Assembly: GCA_003216835.1 (NCBI GenBank)
Contig: QCIF01000005.1
Coordinates: forward strand, 38,369 to 102,368
Reading direction: 5' to 3'
Length of the DNA: 64,000 nucleotides
Origin: Prochlorococcus sp. AG-402-K10
GTDB taxonomy: Bacteria; Cyanobacteriota; Cyanobacteriia; PCC-6307; Cyanobiaceae
Shown: positions 30,124 to 41,020 of the stretch, piece after piece
Numbering within the stretch: the stretch's first letter is position 1
Layout: each line of letters opens with the position of its first letter
Made by a program: the position numbers and the translations under genes
Notes under the pieces: generated by a model
What the model was told of the DNA's origin: nothing
What the model saw: the letters and a program-made list of their open reading frames with translations, nothing else
Database searches by the model: none

Positions 30124-30882
30124 ATGAAGAATTATATAGACCCTATCTCACTATTTAAGCAAACTAATTTTTCAAACACTATTTGGTGGAAATTAAAAGT
30201 TAACATTTCTGGGTATCAACATGAAAGTGCAAATAATCTAGTTACAGAAATATTGAAAAATAGACTTTTTAAACTAATTTATCCAAATTACTATCAAAAT
30301 ACAAAGAAAATTTCGAGGGTTTTAGTTCAATTTTATGAAGATGGTTACATTTGTTGGATCGATTTAGATAAATTAATTATTGAGAAATTCGAAATTACAA
30401 GAAATGAGATTATAGAAAATGAAGACTTATTAATAAAGCAGAAAATTCCCTTAATTCTTAATTGGATCGAAGGTCAATCTGCCTTAAACAATAGATATCT
30501 CTGGGGGGGTACATTAGGTCCAAATTTTGACTGTTCAGGCCTAATTCAAACAGCTTTTTTTATTCATAAAATTTACACACCTAGAGACTCTCAGCAATTA
30601 AAAAGTTTTTGTAAACACCTTTTTAATTTCAAAGAAAATCAAAAGCCTCTACAACCAGGGGATATTTTATTCTTTGGAAATCAAGAAAAATGTGATCATG
30701 TTGGAATCTACAAAGGAGATGGGTTTTATTTCCACAGCTCTGGTAATGATTTCGGAAGAAATGGGATAGGAGTAGATACGATAAAAGAAACTAACGACAA
30801 GATCTCATTGCATTATCAATCAATGCTAATTTCTGCAGGACGAGTAATTAGGAACTATAGATGGGATAGAACTATAAGATAG
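30124..30882 (+). CDS. NlpC/P60-family peptidase with N-terminal SH3-like region
   Basis: The protein is 252 aa. The C-terminal half is an NlpC/P60 cysteine peptidase with the triad C137 (NFDCSG), H192 (CDHVGIYKG) and H204 (FHSSG), and the LWGG and LQPGDILFF motifs. The N-terminal 100 residues look like the SH3-type module found in the cyanobacterial gamma-D-glutamyl-diaminoacid endopeptidases, which cut peptidoglycan stem peptides, often in recycling. No signal peptide is visible, so it may act on cytoplasmic muropeptides. It is divergent from the beta-lactamase-fold gene with 3 bp between start codons, and convergent with psaL. Confidence 0.85.
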   Translation: MKNYIDPISLFKQTNFSNTIWWKLKVNISGYQHESANNLVTEILKNRLFKLIYPNYYQNTKKISRVLVQFYEDGYICWIDLDKLIIEKFEITRNEIIENEDLLIKQKIPLILNWIEGQSALNNRYLWGGTLGPNFDCSGLIQTAFFIHKIYTPRDSQQLKSFCKHLFNFKENQKPLQPGDILFFGNQEKCDHVGIYKGDGFYFHSSGNDFGRNGIGVDTIKETNDKISLHYQSMLISAGRVIRNYRWDRTIR

Positions 30883-30940
30883 AAATTATTTGTATTAAAT
30901 TAAAATATTAAAAATATGATTCGTTCTTTAAATTGTAAAG

Positions 30941-31543
30941 TTAGCCAGTAGTCCAAATATTTTGTATTAGTTGCATTATGTTGTTTAAATGTAGTGTTCC
31001 TACAAGAAGCCATGCAAATACTGCACCACCACAACCACCTAGCCAAAATCCACTAGTAAAATCAGCCCATCCCGCTCTAGTAAATAAATCGGCAGGAGGA
31101 TTATTAACTGTAGCATCAGCAGGTTGTACGTTAGGTGCTTTACCTGGAGCATTATAAAGAACTAACAGTGCTGTTAAGATATGAACAGCGCCAACGGCCG
31201 CGAGTAGTCCTACTGTCAATGCAGCATCAGAATTTCTTAAAGGACCAGTCATTGTAAATGGACCATACAAGAGATAACCAAAAGCTGCTCCAGTCTCTAG
31301 ACCTCTAAAATTAGGAGAGATTCCTTCTCTATAAAAAGGTAAATTATTTATAAAAGCTTTAGTAAAATAACCGCTGTTAACGGGGGTTGCTAAATTTCCG
31401 ACGCATGGATCAGCTACTGTTGTTACTGCCCACTGATCTGCAATGTTAATATCTGTTGGTTGAACACTTTGGTCAATATACTTTTCAGGGAATCTAGGCG
31501 TTGCGCCTAATAATTCTTTACTTGTTGTTTGTGAATCGCTCAT
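30941..31543 (-). CDS. psaL: Photosystem I reaction centre subunit XI
   Basis: PsaL holds the trimer interface of photosystem I in the thylakoid membrane. The product is 200 aa, longer at the N-terminus than in many cyanobacteria. The recognisable core is [30 protein letters not shown] and three hydrophobic helices, ending in [18 protein letters not shown]. It lies 30 bp after psaI on the same strand. Confidence 0.96.
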   Translation of the reverse strand: MSDSQTTSKELLGATPRFPEKYIDQSVQPTDINIADQWAVTTVADPCVGNLATPVNSGYFTKAFINNLPFYREGISPNFRGLETGAAFGYLLYGPFTMTGPLRNSDAALTVGLLAAVGAVHILTALLVLYNAPGKAPNVQPADATVNNPPADLFTRAGWADFTSGFWLGGCGGAVFAWLLVGTLHLNNIMQLIQNIWTTG

Positions 31544-31573
31544 TGTAAAAAAAGATAATGTGATAATAGATTT

Positions 31574-31687
31574 TTATTCAGTAGCTGTTATGAATCTGCC
31601 TATTAATACAATAAATACAGCAGGAGCTACCAAGCCAATCATTGGGACAAAGACCGAAGGCAGAAGATTTGAAAATTCAGATGACAT
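31574..31687 (-). CDS. psaI: Photosystem I reaction centre subunit VIII
   Basis: PsaI is a one-helix subunit next to PsaL. I place the start at ATG 31687, giving 37 aa (MSSEFSNLLPSVFVPMIG and one membrane helix ending in GRFITATE). The longer open frame back to 31798 has a basic, non-PsaI N-terminus and overlaps the start of the divergent gene, so it is rejected. It forms a psaI-psaL unit. Confidence 0.92.
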   Translation of the reverse strand: MSSEFSNLLPSVFVPMIGLVAPAVFIVLIGRFITATE

Positions 31688-31779
31688 AGTTGATTTAACA
31701 TCTTTAAACACTTTAGTATTTATCTGAGAAATAGTGTTACTTTTATTACTGGATGATATAAAAATTATTAACTTTTTAC

Positions 31780-32172
31780 ATGCTAAATTTTTTTGCAATA
31801 ATACTAATTATTTTTATAGTATTGTTTCTATTCATTTTTAAAAGAAATAAATTTAAAAATGCAGTAAATATAAGAAATATATCTTCTAATAAATTCTTAA
31901 ATAAAAAAGAAAATAATAAAAGATATAAATCGAAAAAGAATATAATATCTTATCAACGCGAAGAAAATATAACCTCAGAATTTCACAAAAAATCCCTAAG
32001 AAATAGAATGTTTAAACTGTTTCAAAGTAATGAAGAAGGTAAATTAAAAGCCTTAAAAATTGCTGAGGAATTAGGAGACAAATCAACATTGCCTATTCTT
32101 AGAAGAGGATTAAAAGATCCATCTCTAGCAATAGTAGAAAGATCAGCTAAATTAATTAGAAAATTTAAGTAA
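31780..32172 (+). CDS. Membrane-anchored HEAT-like repeat protein
   Basis: The protein is 130 aa. One N-terminal transmembrane helix (residues 3-20) is followed by a basic Lys/Asn-rich linker and a C-terminal helical pair (KALKIAEELGDKSTLPILRRGL, then DPSLAIVERSAKLIRKF) with the look of a HEAT/PBS-lyase-like repeat. Such repeats bind partner proteins; the target is unknown. It is divergent from psaI (92 bp) and overlaps the convergent GT2 gene by 8 bp. Confidence 0.6.
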   Translation: MLNFFAIILIIFIVLFLFIFKRNKFKNAVNIRNISSNKFLNKKENNKRYKSKKNIISYQREENITSEFHKKSLRNRMFKLFQSNEEGKLKALKIAEELGDKSTLPILRRGLKDPSLAIVERSAKLIRKFK

Positions 32173-33139
32173 AATTATCATTATTAATGGCACCTTGAAT
32201 TGTTCTAACTCTGTAAATTGGTCTTTTTTGACTTTCATGATAGGTTCTCATTAGAAGTTCGCTTAATAAGCCAAAACTAAATAATTGAACGCCAGCGACT
32301 CCTAATATTAATGCAAACATTAACATCGGACGATTTCCAATATCCTGACCCAATATTTTTTCTATTAACAGATAAGAAGACATTAAAAGACTTATTAGAA
32401 TACTGATTATTCCAACAAAGCCAAATCCATACATGGGTCTTGTAAGAAATCTTGTCATAAACCAAACAGTTAGCAGATCCATTAAAACTCTAAAAGTTCT
32501 ATCGATTCCATATTTACTAGATCCATATTTTCGACTTCGATGATTAACCTTAACTTCTTTAATTCGTGCTCCTTCTATACTTGCTAAAATTGGCAAAAAC
32601 CTATGAAGTTCTCCATATAACTTCACGTCATCAATTATCTCTTTTGTAAAAGCTTTTAATGAGCATCCATAATCATGCAACTTTAAACCTGTTACTTTAG
32701 CAATTAACTTATTTGCTATTTTTGATGGAATCCTTCTATTAATTAATTTATCTTTTCTATCAAACCTCCATCCACATATCAAATCGTAGCCTGTATTAAT
32801 TTCGGAAATTAATTTCGGAATATCATTTGGGTCATTTTGCAAATCACCATCCAAAGTAATAACAATGTCGCCTCTAGAAATATCAAACCCAGCTGCCATT
32901 GCAGCAGTTTGACCATAATTTTTACGAAGAGAAATGACTAATAATTCTTTAATATGTTTAGTAAGTTCAACTAATACTGCATCAGTATTATCTTGCGAAC
33001 CATCATTTACTACAATTAACTCATAATTTAATTCATTTACTTCCATAACACTCTTAACTTCTTCTAAGAGATAAGCAATACTCTCGCTTTCATTAAAAAC
33101 AGGAATAATTATAGAAATAAACTGGTTTATATCTTCCAT
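32165..33139 (-). CDS. GT2 polyprenyl-phosphate glycosyltransferase (DPM1/GtrB-like)
   Basis: The protein is 324 aa. The N-terminal GT-A domain has SIIIPVFNESESI, VVNDGSQDNT, GQTAAMAAGFD and the metal-binding LDGDLQNDP, then HRSRKYGSSKYG. Two C-terminal transmembrane helices (about 232-258 and 268-292) match enzymes that put a sugar on undecaprenyl phosphate. The sugar is unknown. Such a product could feed a GT39-type enzyme like the one at 5221. It lies between the psaI/psaL and psaAB units; its 3' end overlaps the convergent HEAT-like gene by 8 bp. Confidence 0.88.
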   Translation of the reverse strand: MEDINQFISIIIPVFNESESIAYLLEEVKSVMEVNELNYELIVVNDGSQDNTDAVLVELTKHIKELLVISLRKNYGQTAAMAAGFDISRGDIVITLDGDLQNDPNDIPKLISEINTGYDLICGWRFDRKDKLINRRIPSKIANKLIAKVTGLKLHDYGCSLKAFTKEIIDDVKLYGELHRFLPILASIEGARIKEVKVNHRSRKYGSSKYGIDRTFRVLMDLLTVWFMTRFLTRPMYGFGFVGIISILISLLMSSYLLIEKILGQDIGNRPMLMFALILGVAGVQLFSFGLLSELLMRTYHESQKRPIYRVRTIQGAINNDNFT

Positions 33140-33198
33140 ATATTTTTAGTAGGATAATCAAATAATTTTAACTTAATTTAGACCAATAAAAATTAAAC

Positions 33199-33228
33199 AA
33201 AAAAAAATCACCACAGAAGTGGTGATTT
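33199..33228 (-). terminator. Intrinsic terminator of psaAB
   Basis: On the minus strand AAATCACCAC-TTCT-GTGGTGATTT forms a perfect 10-bp stem with a 4-nt loop, followed directly by a run of T residues. It lies 19 bp after the psaB stop. It is the clearest terminator in the window. Confidence 0.9.
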
Positions 33229-33246
33229 AAATTATTTAATAAGAAT

Positions 33247-35475
33247 TTATCCAAACTTACCTGAGGTAGATGCAATAACAAATGCACCAAATGTAAGGAT
33301 ATTTCCAACTGTGAAATGAGTTATTCCAACTAATCTTGCTTGAACAATGGAAAGAGCAACAGGCTTATCTCTCCATCCAACAAGGTTAGCTATTGGTGTG
33401 CGCTGATGAGCCCAAACTAATGTTTCGATTAATTCTTGCCAATAACCACGCCATGATATTAGGAACATGAAGCCAGTAGCCCATACTAAATGCCCAAATA
33501 GGAACATCCAAGCCCATGGTGATAGGGAGTTAACTCCAAATGGATTATATCCATTGATTAACTGTGATGAATTCAACCAAAGATAATCTCTGAACCAACC
33601 CATCAAATATGTTCCAGACTCATTAAATTGAGCTACATTACCTTGCCAAATTGTTAGGTGCTTCCAGTGCCAATAGAAAGTTACCCATGCCATGAGATTT
33701 AAAGCCCAAAACATTGCTAAGTACATAGCATCCCATGAAGAACTATCACAAGTACCTCCTCTACCTGGACCATCGCAAGGGAAAGCATAACCTAAATCCT
33801 TTTTATCAGGAATTAATTTAGTACCTCTAGCATCTAATGCTCCTTTAATAAGTATTAGAGCTGTTGTGTGAAGTCCAAGTGCAATAGCATGATGAACTAA
33901 GAAATCAGCTGGTCCAATAGGTAAGAAAGAACTTAAAGCGTCTTGTCTATTAATTAAATCCATCCAGTAGTGATTTCCTGGCATAGAATTTGCTGCAATA
34001 GTAGCTGAACTCGCAGAATCAGATAATAAAGCATTAAAGCCATACATCATTTTCCCTTGGGCAGCTTGTATAAACTGAGCAAAAACTGGTTCAATTAGAA
34101 TTTGTTTTTCTGGATTACCAAAAGCTACTACAACGTCATTATGAACGTATAGACCTAAAGTATGGAATCCTAATAACATTGTCACCCAACTTAAGTGACT
34201 TATTAATGCTTCTTTAGTTCCTAAAACTCTAGCTAAAACATTATCCTTATTTAATTCTGGATCATAGTCTCTTACAAAGAAAATAGCTCCGTGAGCAAAA
34301 GCTCCTACCATTAAAAACATAGCTATGTATTGATGGTGAGTATATAGAGCTGACTGAGTAGTGTAATCTCTAGCAATAAAGGCGTATGAAGGAAGAGCTC
34401 CCATATGTTGCGCAACTAGAGAGGTAACAGCTCCAAGAGATGCCAATGCCAAACCTAATTGAAAGTGTAGGGAGTTATTAACAGTCTCATAAATCCCATC
34501 ATGACTAATCCCAAAGAAACCTTTATGTGGATCATTAGGATGCCTTGTGTTATGAGCTTCAGTTATTTCTTTTAAAGTATGACCTATACCAAATGTGTTT
34601 CTATACATGTGGCCACCAATAATTAGTATCACACCGATAGCAATATGATGATGTGCAATATCAGTTAACCATAGAGATTCACTTTGAGGATGAAGGCCTC
34701 CTAAAAAAGTAAATATAGCTGTTCCTGCTCCTTGAGTTGTTCCGAATACAGCATCTAATGAATCTGGGTTTTGAGCATAAGCACCCCAATTTAAAGTGAA
34801 GAAGGGAGCTAATCCTGCAGGATGAGGAAGAACTGTTAACCAGTTTTCCCAGCCAACATGCTGACCTCTAGATTCTGGAATTGCTACGTGAACTAAGTGA
34901 CCAGTCCAAGCAATACTACTGAAACCAAACAGAACAGATAAATGATGGTTTAATTGTGCTTCAGCATTTTTAAACCAAGCAAGAGTAGGTCTGAATTTAG
35001 GTTGTAAATGTAACCAACCAGCGAATAAAACCCAACAAGCTAAAATACTCATAAAGATTGAAGCTTGAAAAAGTTGTTCGTTAGTTCTCATTCCAATTGT
35101 GTACCACCAATGGTACAAGCCTGAATAAGCAATATTAACTGGGCCATTAGCTCCAGCCTGTGTCATTGCTTCTGTTATGCCTGTTCCAAAATGAGGGTCC
35201 CAAATAGCATGAGCAATAGGACGAACATGAGTTGGATCAAGAACAAATTGCTCAAAATTACCCTGCCAAGCAATATGGAACAGATTACCAGCTACCCATA
35301 GAGCAATAATTGCTAGATGTCCAAAATGAGTTGAGAATATCTTCTGATAAAGTTTCTCTTCGGTCATCCCATCATGACTTTCAAAGTCATGAGCAGTAGC
35401 TATTCCGTACCATATTCGGCGGGTTGTTGGGTCCTGAGCTAGACCCTGGTTAAATGATGGAAATTTAGTTGCCAT
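33247..35475 (-). CDS. psaB: Photosystem I P700 apoprotein A2
   Basis: PsaB, with PsaA, forms the photosystem I core that binds P700 and the FX cluster. The product is 742 aa with 11 transmembrane helices. The FX loop [12 protein letters not shown] supplies two cysteines, and many His ligands for chlorophyll are present (for example [18 protein letters not shown]). It starts 28 bp after psaA and ends at a strong terminator. Confidence 0.98.
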   Translation of the reverse strand: MATKFPSFNQGLAQDPTTRRIWYGIATAHDFESHDGMTEEKLYQKIFSTHFGHLAIIALWVAGNLFHIAWQGNFEQFVLDPTHVRPIAHAIWDPHFGTGITEAMTQAGANGPVNIAYSGLYHWWYTIGMRTNEQLFQASIFMSILACWVLFAGWLHLQPKFRPTLAWFKNAEAQLNHHLSVLFGFSSIAWTGHLVHVAIPESRGQHVGWENWLTVLPHPAGLAPFFTLNWGAYAQNPDSLDAVFGTTQGAGTAIFTFLGGLHPQSESLWLTDIAHHHIAIGVILIIGGHMYRNTFGIGHTLKEITEAHNTRHPNDPHKGFFGISHDGIYETVNNSLHFQLGLALASLGAVTSLVAQHMGALPSYAFIARDYTTQSALYTHHQYIAMFLMVGAFAHGAIFFVRDYDPELNKDNVLARVLGTKEALISHLSWVTMLLGFHTLGLYVHNDVVVAFGNPEKQILIEPVFAQFIQAAQGKMMYGFNALLSDSASSATIAANSMPGNHYWMDLINRQDALSSFLPIGPADFLVHHAIALGLHTTALILIKGALDARGTKLIPDKKDLGYAFPCDGPGRGGTCDSSSWDAMYLAMFWALNLMAWVTFYWHWKHLTIWQGNVAQFNESGTYLMGWFRDYLWLNSSQLINGYNPFGVNSLSPWAWMFLFGHLVWATGFMFLISWRGYWQELIETLVWAHQRTPIANLVGWRDKPVALSIVQARLVGITHFTVGNILTFGAFVIASTSGKFG

Positions 35476-35503
35476 TGAATTAAAAAGGTGAAGTTCAGGT
35501 TAT

Positions 35504-37807
35504 TTAGCCAAGGCCAAACAGACGTGCATGGAAGAAAGCCCAAGTAGTTGCTATACCTCCTAGTAGGAAGTGCGCTACACCGACCGCTCTACCTTGAGTA
35601 ATTGATAGAGCTCTAGGCTGAATAGTTGGAGCAACTTTAAGCTTGTTATGTGCCCATAATATTGATTCAAATAATTCTTGCCAATAGCCTCTTCCACTGA
35701 ATAGGAACATCAAACTAAATGCCCATACGAAGTGAGCTGCTAAGAACATCAATCCATACATACTAATAGCTTCACCGTAACTTGTTAGTACCTGAGATGA
35801 CTGAGCCCAGAGGAAGTCTCTTAACCAGCCATTAATTGTGATAGCACTTTGAGAGAAGTTGCCTCCTGTAAGTCCCCAAACATCACTTTGCATTTTCCAA
35901 GAGAAGTGGAAGATAACAATTGATATACAGTTATACATCCAGAAAAGAGCCAAGAATACATGGTCCCAAGATGAAACCTGACAAGTGCCTCCCCTTCCTG
36001 GACCATCACAAGGGAATCTAAATCCAAGAGTAGCTTTATCAGGGATTAGTCTGGAACTTCTTGCATAAAGTACACCTTTAAGAAGAATCAATAAAGTTAC
36101 ATGTATTTGGAAAGCATGAATGTGATGGATCATCAAATCAGCAGTTCCAAGTTGAATTGGAGCTATTGCGACTTTCCCACCTACTTCTATTACATTACCG
36201 TTAAAAACTTCACTTAAAACTTTATGAGGTAATCCCTCTGGAGTACCAGCTAAAACTGAGGTTCCTACCGCAGAAGCCTGAATACTTTGAATCCATTGAG
36301 CAAAAATTGGCTGTAATTGGATTGCAGTATCACTAAACATATCCTGAGGTCTACCTAAAGCTCTCATCGTATCGTTGTGAATATAAAGTCCAAAACTATG
36401 GAAACCTAACCACATACAAACCCAATTAAGATGACTTATTAATGCATCCCTAGCCTTTAAAATTCTGTCTAAAACATTATCTATATGCTTAGCAGGATCA
36501 TAATCTCTTACCATCGCTATGCCAGCATGTGCTCCAGCTCCAACAATAAATAGAGCTCCTATCCACATATGATGCGTAAATAAACCAAGGACAGTCATAT
36601 AATCTGTCGCTAAATATGGATATGGAGGCAGAGCATACATATGATGAGCAATCAAGATACTAAGAGAACCTAGACATGCAAGGTTAACAGATAGCTGTGC
36701 GTGTCTACTTTCAGCCATAAACTCATACAGACCTTGATGACCTTTTGGCGCAGGGAATAATATTGGATCTCCTTGAGCACTATCTAATATCTCTTTCATA
36801 CTGGAACCAATACCATAGTTAGTTCTATATAAATGGCCACCAATTATTGCAATTACTCCGAAAGCTAAATGATGATGAGAAACATCAGTCATCCATAAAC
36901 TTCCTGTGACAGGATTAACACCACCGTTAAAGGTTAAGAAGTCTGAAAAAGCAAACCAATTTAGACTAAAGAAATTACCTACTCCGCTAGCAAGTCCAGG
37001 GAAAATCTGTGAGATTATCTGAGGATCGCATAATTGATGCGGCATAGGCATATCAGCAATAGTTGCTATCTTTTGACCATTTATCACTAAAGGTGAGCCT
37101 GCATCTATTGCATCAAGAAGAGCAGCAGTTGGGGCACCGATATGAATACAATGTCCTGCCCAAGCTATTGATCCAAGCCCAATCAAACCTGCTTGATGGT
37201 GATTAAGCATAGATTCAACATTTTGGAACCAATCCAACTTTGGAGCGGCCTTATGATAATGGTAGATTCCTCCATGAAGCATAAGAGCAGCCATTATTAC
37301 TGCTCCAATAGCTAGAGCCATTAACTCAGTTTCGTTAGTAATACCCCAAGCTCTCCACATATGGAAAATTCCAGAGCTTATTTGTATACCGTTGTAATCT
37401 GCACCAAGATTACCGTTTAGCATCTCTTGGCCAACGACTGCCCAAACTTGTTGAGCGCCTGGTTTGACATTGGTAGGATCTGCTAACCAACCTGAATAAT
37501 TAGAAAATCTTGCTCCATGGAAGAATGCTGCACTCATCCATATAAAAATGATTGCAAGATGTCCAAAGTGAGCTGAGAAGATTTTTCTAGTTGCTTCTTC
37601 AGTATCTCCTGTATGCACATCGAAATCGTGTGCATCAGCATGTAAATTCCAAATCCAAGTAGTTGTTTTTGGTCCTTTTGATAATTTGGTTGACCAGAAA
37701 CCTGGTTTATCAAATTTTGCAAAATCAATAGGTCTTGCATCAGCCTGTACTGGCTCTTGCAAAACCTTGTTGCTGTTTTCTCCACTTTCTGGTGGGCTGA
37801 TGGTCAT
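35504..37807 (-). CDS. psaA: Photosystem I P700 apoprotein A1
   Basis: PsaA is the partner core subunit, 767 aa. It has the FX loop [33 protein letters not shown] near the first helices and a C-terminal [12 protein letters not shown]. The N-terminus [14 protein letters not shown] fits the cyanobacterial start. It is transcribed with psaB. The 333-bp spacer upstream contains a symmetrical element and partial light-response-like half-sites. Confidence 0.98.
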   Translation of the reverse strand: MTISPPESGENSNKVLQEPVQADARPIDFAKFDKPGFWSTKLSKGPKTTTWIWNLHADAHDFDVHTGDTEEATRKIFSAHFGHLAIIFIWMSAAFFHGARFSNYSGWLADPTNVKPGAQQVWAVVGQEMLNGNLGADYNGIQISSGIFHMWRAWGITNETELMALAIGAVIMAALMLHGGIYHYHKAAPKLDWFQNVESMLNHHQAGLIGLGSIAWAGHCIHIGAPTAALLDAIDAGSPLVINGQKIATIADMPMPHQLCDPQIISQIFPGLASGVGNFFSLNWFAFSDFLTFNGGVNPVTGSLWMTDVSHHHLAFGVIAIIGGHLYRTNYGIGSSMKEILDSAQGDPILFPAPKGHQGLYEFMAESRHAQLSVNLACLGSLSILIAHHMYALPPYPYLATDYMTVLGLFTHHMWIGALFIVGAGAHAGIAMVRDYDPAKHIDNVLDRILKARDALISHLNWVCMWLGFHSFGLYIHNDTMRALGRPQDMFSDTAIQLQPIFAQWIQSIQASAVGTSVLAGTPEGLPHKVLSEVFNGNVIEVGGKVAIAPIQLGTADLMIHHIHAFQIHVTLLILLKGVLYARSSRLIPDKATLGFRFPCDGPGRGGTCQVSSWDHVFLALFWMYNCISIVIFHFSWKMQSDVWGLTGGNFSQSAITINGWLRDFLWAQSSQVLTSYGEAISMYGLMFLAAHFVWAFSLMFLFSGRGYWQELFESILWAHNKLKVAPTIQPRALSITQGRAVGVAHFLLGGIATTWAFFHARLFGLG

Positions 37808-38140
37808 CTAGCACCTCGAAAATAATTGACCCTAAAGAAGATTGATTGAATCTTGAACTTATCTTTAATGATAATTCTCAAGAAAACGAAACAATCAAAA
37901 CTTTAGATATTCGTTTCAAAAATAATAAGCCAAAGATTCTTTGGTTATGCATTAACGTAACAAATGTTCTAATGATTGTTACTATATGAATAATTTGTAA
38001 AGTTCTCAAATATAACTATCTTCTAAGCATAATTACCCAAAGGATGGAATAACTTCTTAAGGTTTTTTTTGTATTTGATCTATAAAATTTATTGAATACA
38101 GCGAGAGTATATAATTTCAACATAACAAAAGATTTTAAAT
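37808..38140. promoter_or_regulatory. psaA / cbiG-cobJ divergent control region
   Basis: This 333-bp region has no gene. It holds a 15-bp interrupted palindrome CCAAAGA-T-TCTTTGG (37930-37944), about 125 bp upstream of the psaA ATG. On the psaA strand single HLR1-like half-sites (TTTACAAA, GTTACGTT) occur but not at the 4-bp spacing expected for RpaB boxes. On the plus strand a TATAAT (38110-38115) lies 25 bp before the TTG start of cbiG-cobJ and is a reasonable -10. Confidence 0.45.
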
Positions 38141-39952
38141 TTGAAAGGAATTGCTATAGGTTTATCTGATACGTCCAAAGAAATCTTAAAAAGGCTAAAG
38201 AAAACCGAATTTATTAATGAAATTTATATTGCTAGCTCAAATAAGAGAACAAGAGTTGATGCTGAAATTCCACTTAAGAAACCTGCAATTCTCCTACAAG
38301 ATAACTGGGAAAAATTAGATTTAATAATTTTTATAGGTTCAATTGGTGCCTCAATTAGATTAATAAATCCTTTTTTAACTACAAAAGATAAAGATCCTGG
38401 GGTAATTGTCATGGATAAACAAGGTTCTAGAATCGTACCTCTTATCGGATCACATCAATCAAATTCTCAAAATATTGCATTTCAGATTTCTAGTTTATTT
38501 GGTGGCGAAGTAATCGAGACAAGTAATTCAAATGATCAAAACTACATAAATCTTGATTCATTTGGGCATCAATGGGGGTGGAAAAGATCTGGTAAAAAAA
38601 ACGATTGGTCAAAGTTAGTAATAAGACAAGCAAAGAATAAAAAAATTTTTTGTAAGCAATTATCAGGCAATAATTTATGGAAAAATTCAGCATTAGCCGG
38701 GATTATTACTCAACTATCACAAGATGAGACTGAAAAACTTAACTCAACATTTCATGTGAGTATCTTTAATAATCATGCAAACTCTTGGCACCCACCTACT
38801 TTATGGATTGGAATTGGTTGCGAAAGAAATACTAGTAAAGAATTAATAGAAAAATCTTTAAATACTTTTTTAGAATCTAATAACTTATCAAGACTATCAA
38901 TTGCTGGATTTGCGACCATTGATTTAAAAAAAGATGAAAAAGGAATAATAGAAATCGCTCAAGATAAAAACTTGCCTATCAAGTTTTTCTCTATAAAAAA
39001 TCTATCGAAAATTAATGTCCCAAATCCGTCAAATATAGTTTTAAATGAAATAGGAACACCCTCAGTAGCTGAAGCAGCATGCTTACTAGCTGCAGGAGAA
39101 GGTTCGAAGTTGTTAAAGGAAAAAAGAATATTTAAAAATACAAACTTTTCAAGCAATGAGAATGGTGCAGTAACTTTTGCAATAGCAGAATCTAAAAATC
39201 AATACAATCCATCAAATGGAGAAATTCATGTTGTAGGAAGTGGGCCTGGAGATATTTCGTTCCTAACAAATAATGCCAGAAAAGCTTTATCAAAATGTTC
39301 AGTTTGGATTGGATACAAAATGTATTTAGATTTAATTAAACCATTAAAAAGGAAAGATCAGGTTTCGATTGAGAGTAATCTTACTGAGGAAAAGCATAGA
39401 TGTGAAAAAGCGATACAACTTGCTGAAGAAGGAATAAAAGTAGCTTTAATTTCTTCTGGCGAATCTGGATTTTATGGCATGGCAGGTCTCACTTTAGAAT
39501 TGATCCAAAAAATTAAAAAAGAATATCGACCTTATTATGAAATCCATCCAGGCATAAGTAGTGTTCAATTAGCCGCAGCGCTTGGGGGCGCTCCATTGAT
39601 GAATGATTTTTGTTCAATAAGTCTGAGTGACAAGTTAACACCTTGGGAATTAATAAAAAAAAGAATTCAAGGAGCTCTCTTGGGAGATTTCGTGATAGCC
39701 ATTTTTAATCCTCAATCAATTGCAAGAAATTGGCAATTAAAAAGTGCCATAGAGTTGTGTTTAAAATTTAGATCGAAAAATACTCCAGTTTTAATAGCGA
39801 GGCAAGTAGGACGTGAAAATCAATCCAAGAAATTTTTTACTTTAAATAATATCCCTTTCCAAGAGGTTGATATGTTATCAATAATTATTATTGGTAATTC
39901 TAAAACAACTTTGATAGATGAAATATTTCTCACTCCAAGAGGATATCTATAA
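38141..39952 (+). CDS. cobJ: CbiG-CobJ fusion: cobalt-precorrin-5A hydrolase / precorrin-3B C17-methyltransferase
   Basis: The protein is 603 aa and carries two steps of corrin-ring synthesis. The N-terminal and central CbiG part (about 1-350) has FIGSIGASIRLINPFL, VVMD-type VIVMDKQGSRIVPL, and the C-terminal CbiG domain WIGIGCERNTSKE with GTPSVAEAACLLAAG. A CobJ/CbiH methyltransferase follows from about residue 362 (HVVGSGPGDISFLT, SSGESGFYGMAG, HPGISSVQLAAA, ALLGDFVIAIFNPQS). The start is TTG 38141 with TATAAT 25 bp upstream. The corrinoid made in marine picocyanobacteria is pseudocobalamin according to published work; that is not visible here. Confidence 0.9.
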   Translation: MKGIAIGLSDTSKEILKRLKKTEFINEIYIASSNKRTRVDAEIPLKKPAILLQDNWEKLDLIIFIGSIGASIRLINPFLTTKDKDPGVIVMDKQGSRIVPLIGSHQSNSQNIAFQISSLFGGEVIETSNSNDQNYINLDSFGHQWGWKRSGKKNDWSKLVIRQAKNKKIFCKQLSGNNLWKNSALAGIITQLSQDETEKLNSTFHVSIFNNHANSWHPPTLWIGIGCERNTSKELIEKSLNTFLESNNLSRLSIAGFATIDLKKDEKGIIEIAQDKNLPIKFFSIKNLSKINVPNPSNIVLNEIGTPSVAEAACLLAAGEGSKLLKEKRIFKNTNFSSNENGAVTFAIAESKNQYNPSNGEIHVVGSGPGDISFLTNNARKALSKCSVWIGYKMYLDLIKPLKRKDQVSIESNLTEEKHRCEKAIQLAEEGIKVALISSGESGFYGMAGLTLELIQKIKKEYRPYYEIHPGISSVQLAAALGGAPLMNDFCSISLSDKLTPWELIKKRIQGALLGDFVIAIFNPQSIARNWQLKSAIELCLKFRSKNTPVLIARQVGRENQSKKFFTLNNIPFQEVDMLSIIIIGNSKTTLIDEIFLTPRGYL

Positions 39953-40051
39953 AAATCACAATCAAAAATCCCTTAATACCCAAGAATAATTTTTCTTTGC
40001 TTTTTTATTAATGAAATACTACCCTTTTAAAAGGATTACTGAAAAAATTCA

Positions 40052-40861
40052 TTGAAAAATATTGGTTTAATTTTATTTGATATAGACGGTGTAATACGTA
40101 GCGTAGAAAATAGTTACAGACTTTCACTGAGAAAAACAGTTTACAAATTTTCAGGATGGGAGCCCAGCTATATAGATATAGATAACGCAAAAAATGAAGG
40201 GATATGGAACAACGATTGGGATTTAAGTTTGGAACTTATCAAAAGAAATATTAAAAGCAAAAATTTAAATCTTCAGATACCTCATAGAGAAGATATAGTC
40301 AATTCTTTCAAAGTTTTTTACTTTGGGGAAAGTCCTAATAAAGATAGTTTAGGTTGGTCAGGATTCATTAATAATGAGGAGTTATTAGTTGATAAAGAAT
40401 TCTTTAATATTTTGGACAAAAAAGGAATAAGGTGGGGCTTTGTAAGTGGTGCAGAGCTTGAATCTGCCAAATTTGTCTTAGAAAAAAGACTAAAATTAAC
40501 GGATCCCCCTTTAATAGCTATGGGAGATGCCCCTGACAAGCCTGATCCTCAAGGTTTGATTCTATTATCGAAAAAGCTTCTTGGAGATAAACTTGGTCCA
40601 TCAAATATTCCAATCGCATATTTAGGTGACACAATTGCAGATGTCAAGACAGTTATTAATGCTAGAAAACAAATTCCAACTCAAAAGTTCATAAGTATAG
40701 GAGTAGCTCCTCCTCATCTACATTTAAAGTCTCGTGTTAAAGATCGTAATTTATATGAATCAAATCTAAGAAATGCAGGTGCAGATTTCATTCTTGATTC
40801 AATAAATGATCTTAAAAACATTTTTAATGATTTATTTGAAAGTGATCAATCCGTGCAATAA
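40052..40861 (+). CDS. HAD-superfamily hydrolase, TIGR01548-like
   Basis: The protein is 269 aa. Motif I is FDIDGVIRS (D10, D12), followed by a helical cap region, VSGAE (motif II), KPDPQGL with a lysine (motif III) and LGDTIADV (motif IV). This matches the cyanobacterial HAD subfamily TIGR01548; substrate unknown. The start is TTG 40052, directly preceding KNIGLILFDIDG. A 12-bp palindrome (CCTTTTAAAAGG, 40023-40034) lies 17 bp upstream. Confidence 0.85.
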   Translation: MKNIGLILFDIDGVIRSVENSYRLSLRKTVYKFSGWEPSYIDIDNAKNEGIWNNDWDLSLELIKRNIKSKNLNLQIPHREDIVNSFKVFYFGESPNKDSLGWSGFINNEELLVDKEFFNILDKKGIRWGFVSGAELESAKFVLEKRLKLTDPPLIAMGDAPDKPDPQGLILLSKKLLGDKLGPSNIPIAYLGDTIADVKTVINARKQIPTQKFISIGVAPPHLHLKSRVKDRNLYESNLRNAGADFILDSINDLKNIFNDLFESDQSVQ

Positions 40862-41020
40862 CTCTTTTAGGCATATGCGATTATGAATAGTCTTCTGCGT
40901 TCAGCTTGTCTAATAAAGGATTGTTGAAGAATGTTGAATGCCTTACAACTTAAAACAATTTTCTGTGGATCGTTATTAGTAATTAAGAATTATCTAATTT
41001 ATTTTTTAGCAATTAATCAC

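Noticed and set aside
31688..31798. N-terminal extension of psaI to an upstream ATG
   Set aside because: The added 37 residues are basic and unlike PsaI, and they overlap the start of the divergent gene; ATG 31687 gives the expected length.
37960..38005. HLR1/RpaB boxes or a LexA box upstream of psaA
   Set aside because: Only isolated half-sites occur without the 4-bp spacing, and the GTAACAAATGTTCT stretch has two mismatches to the LexA pattern.
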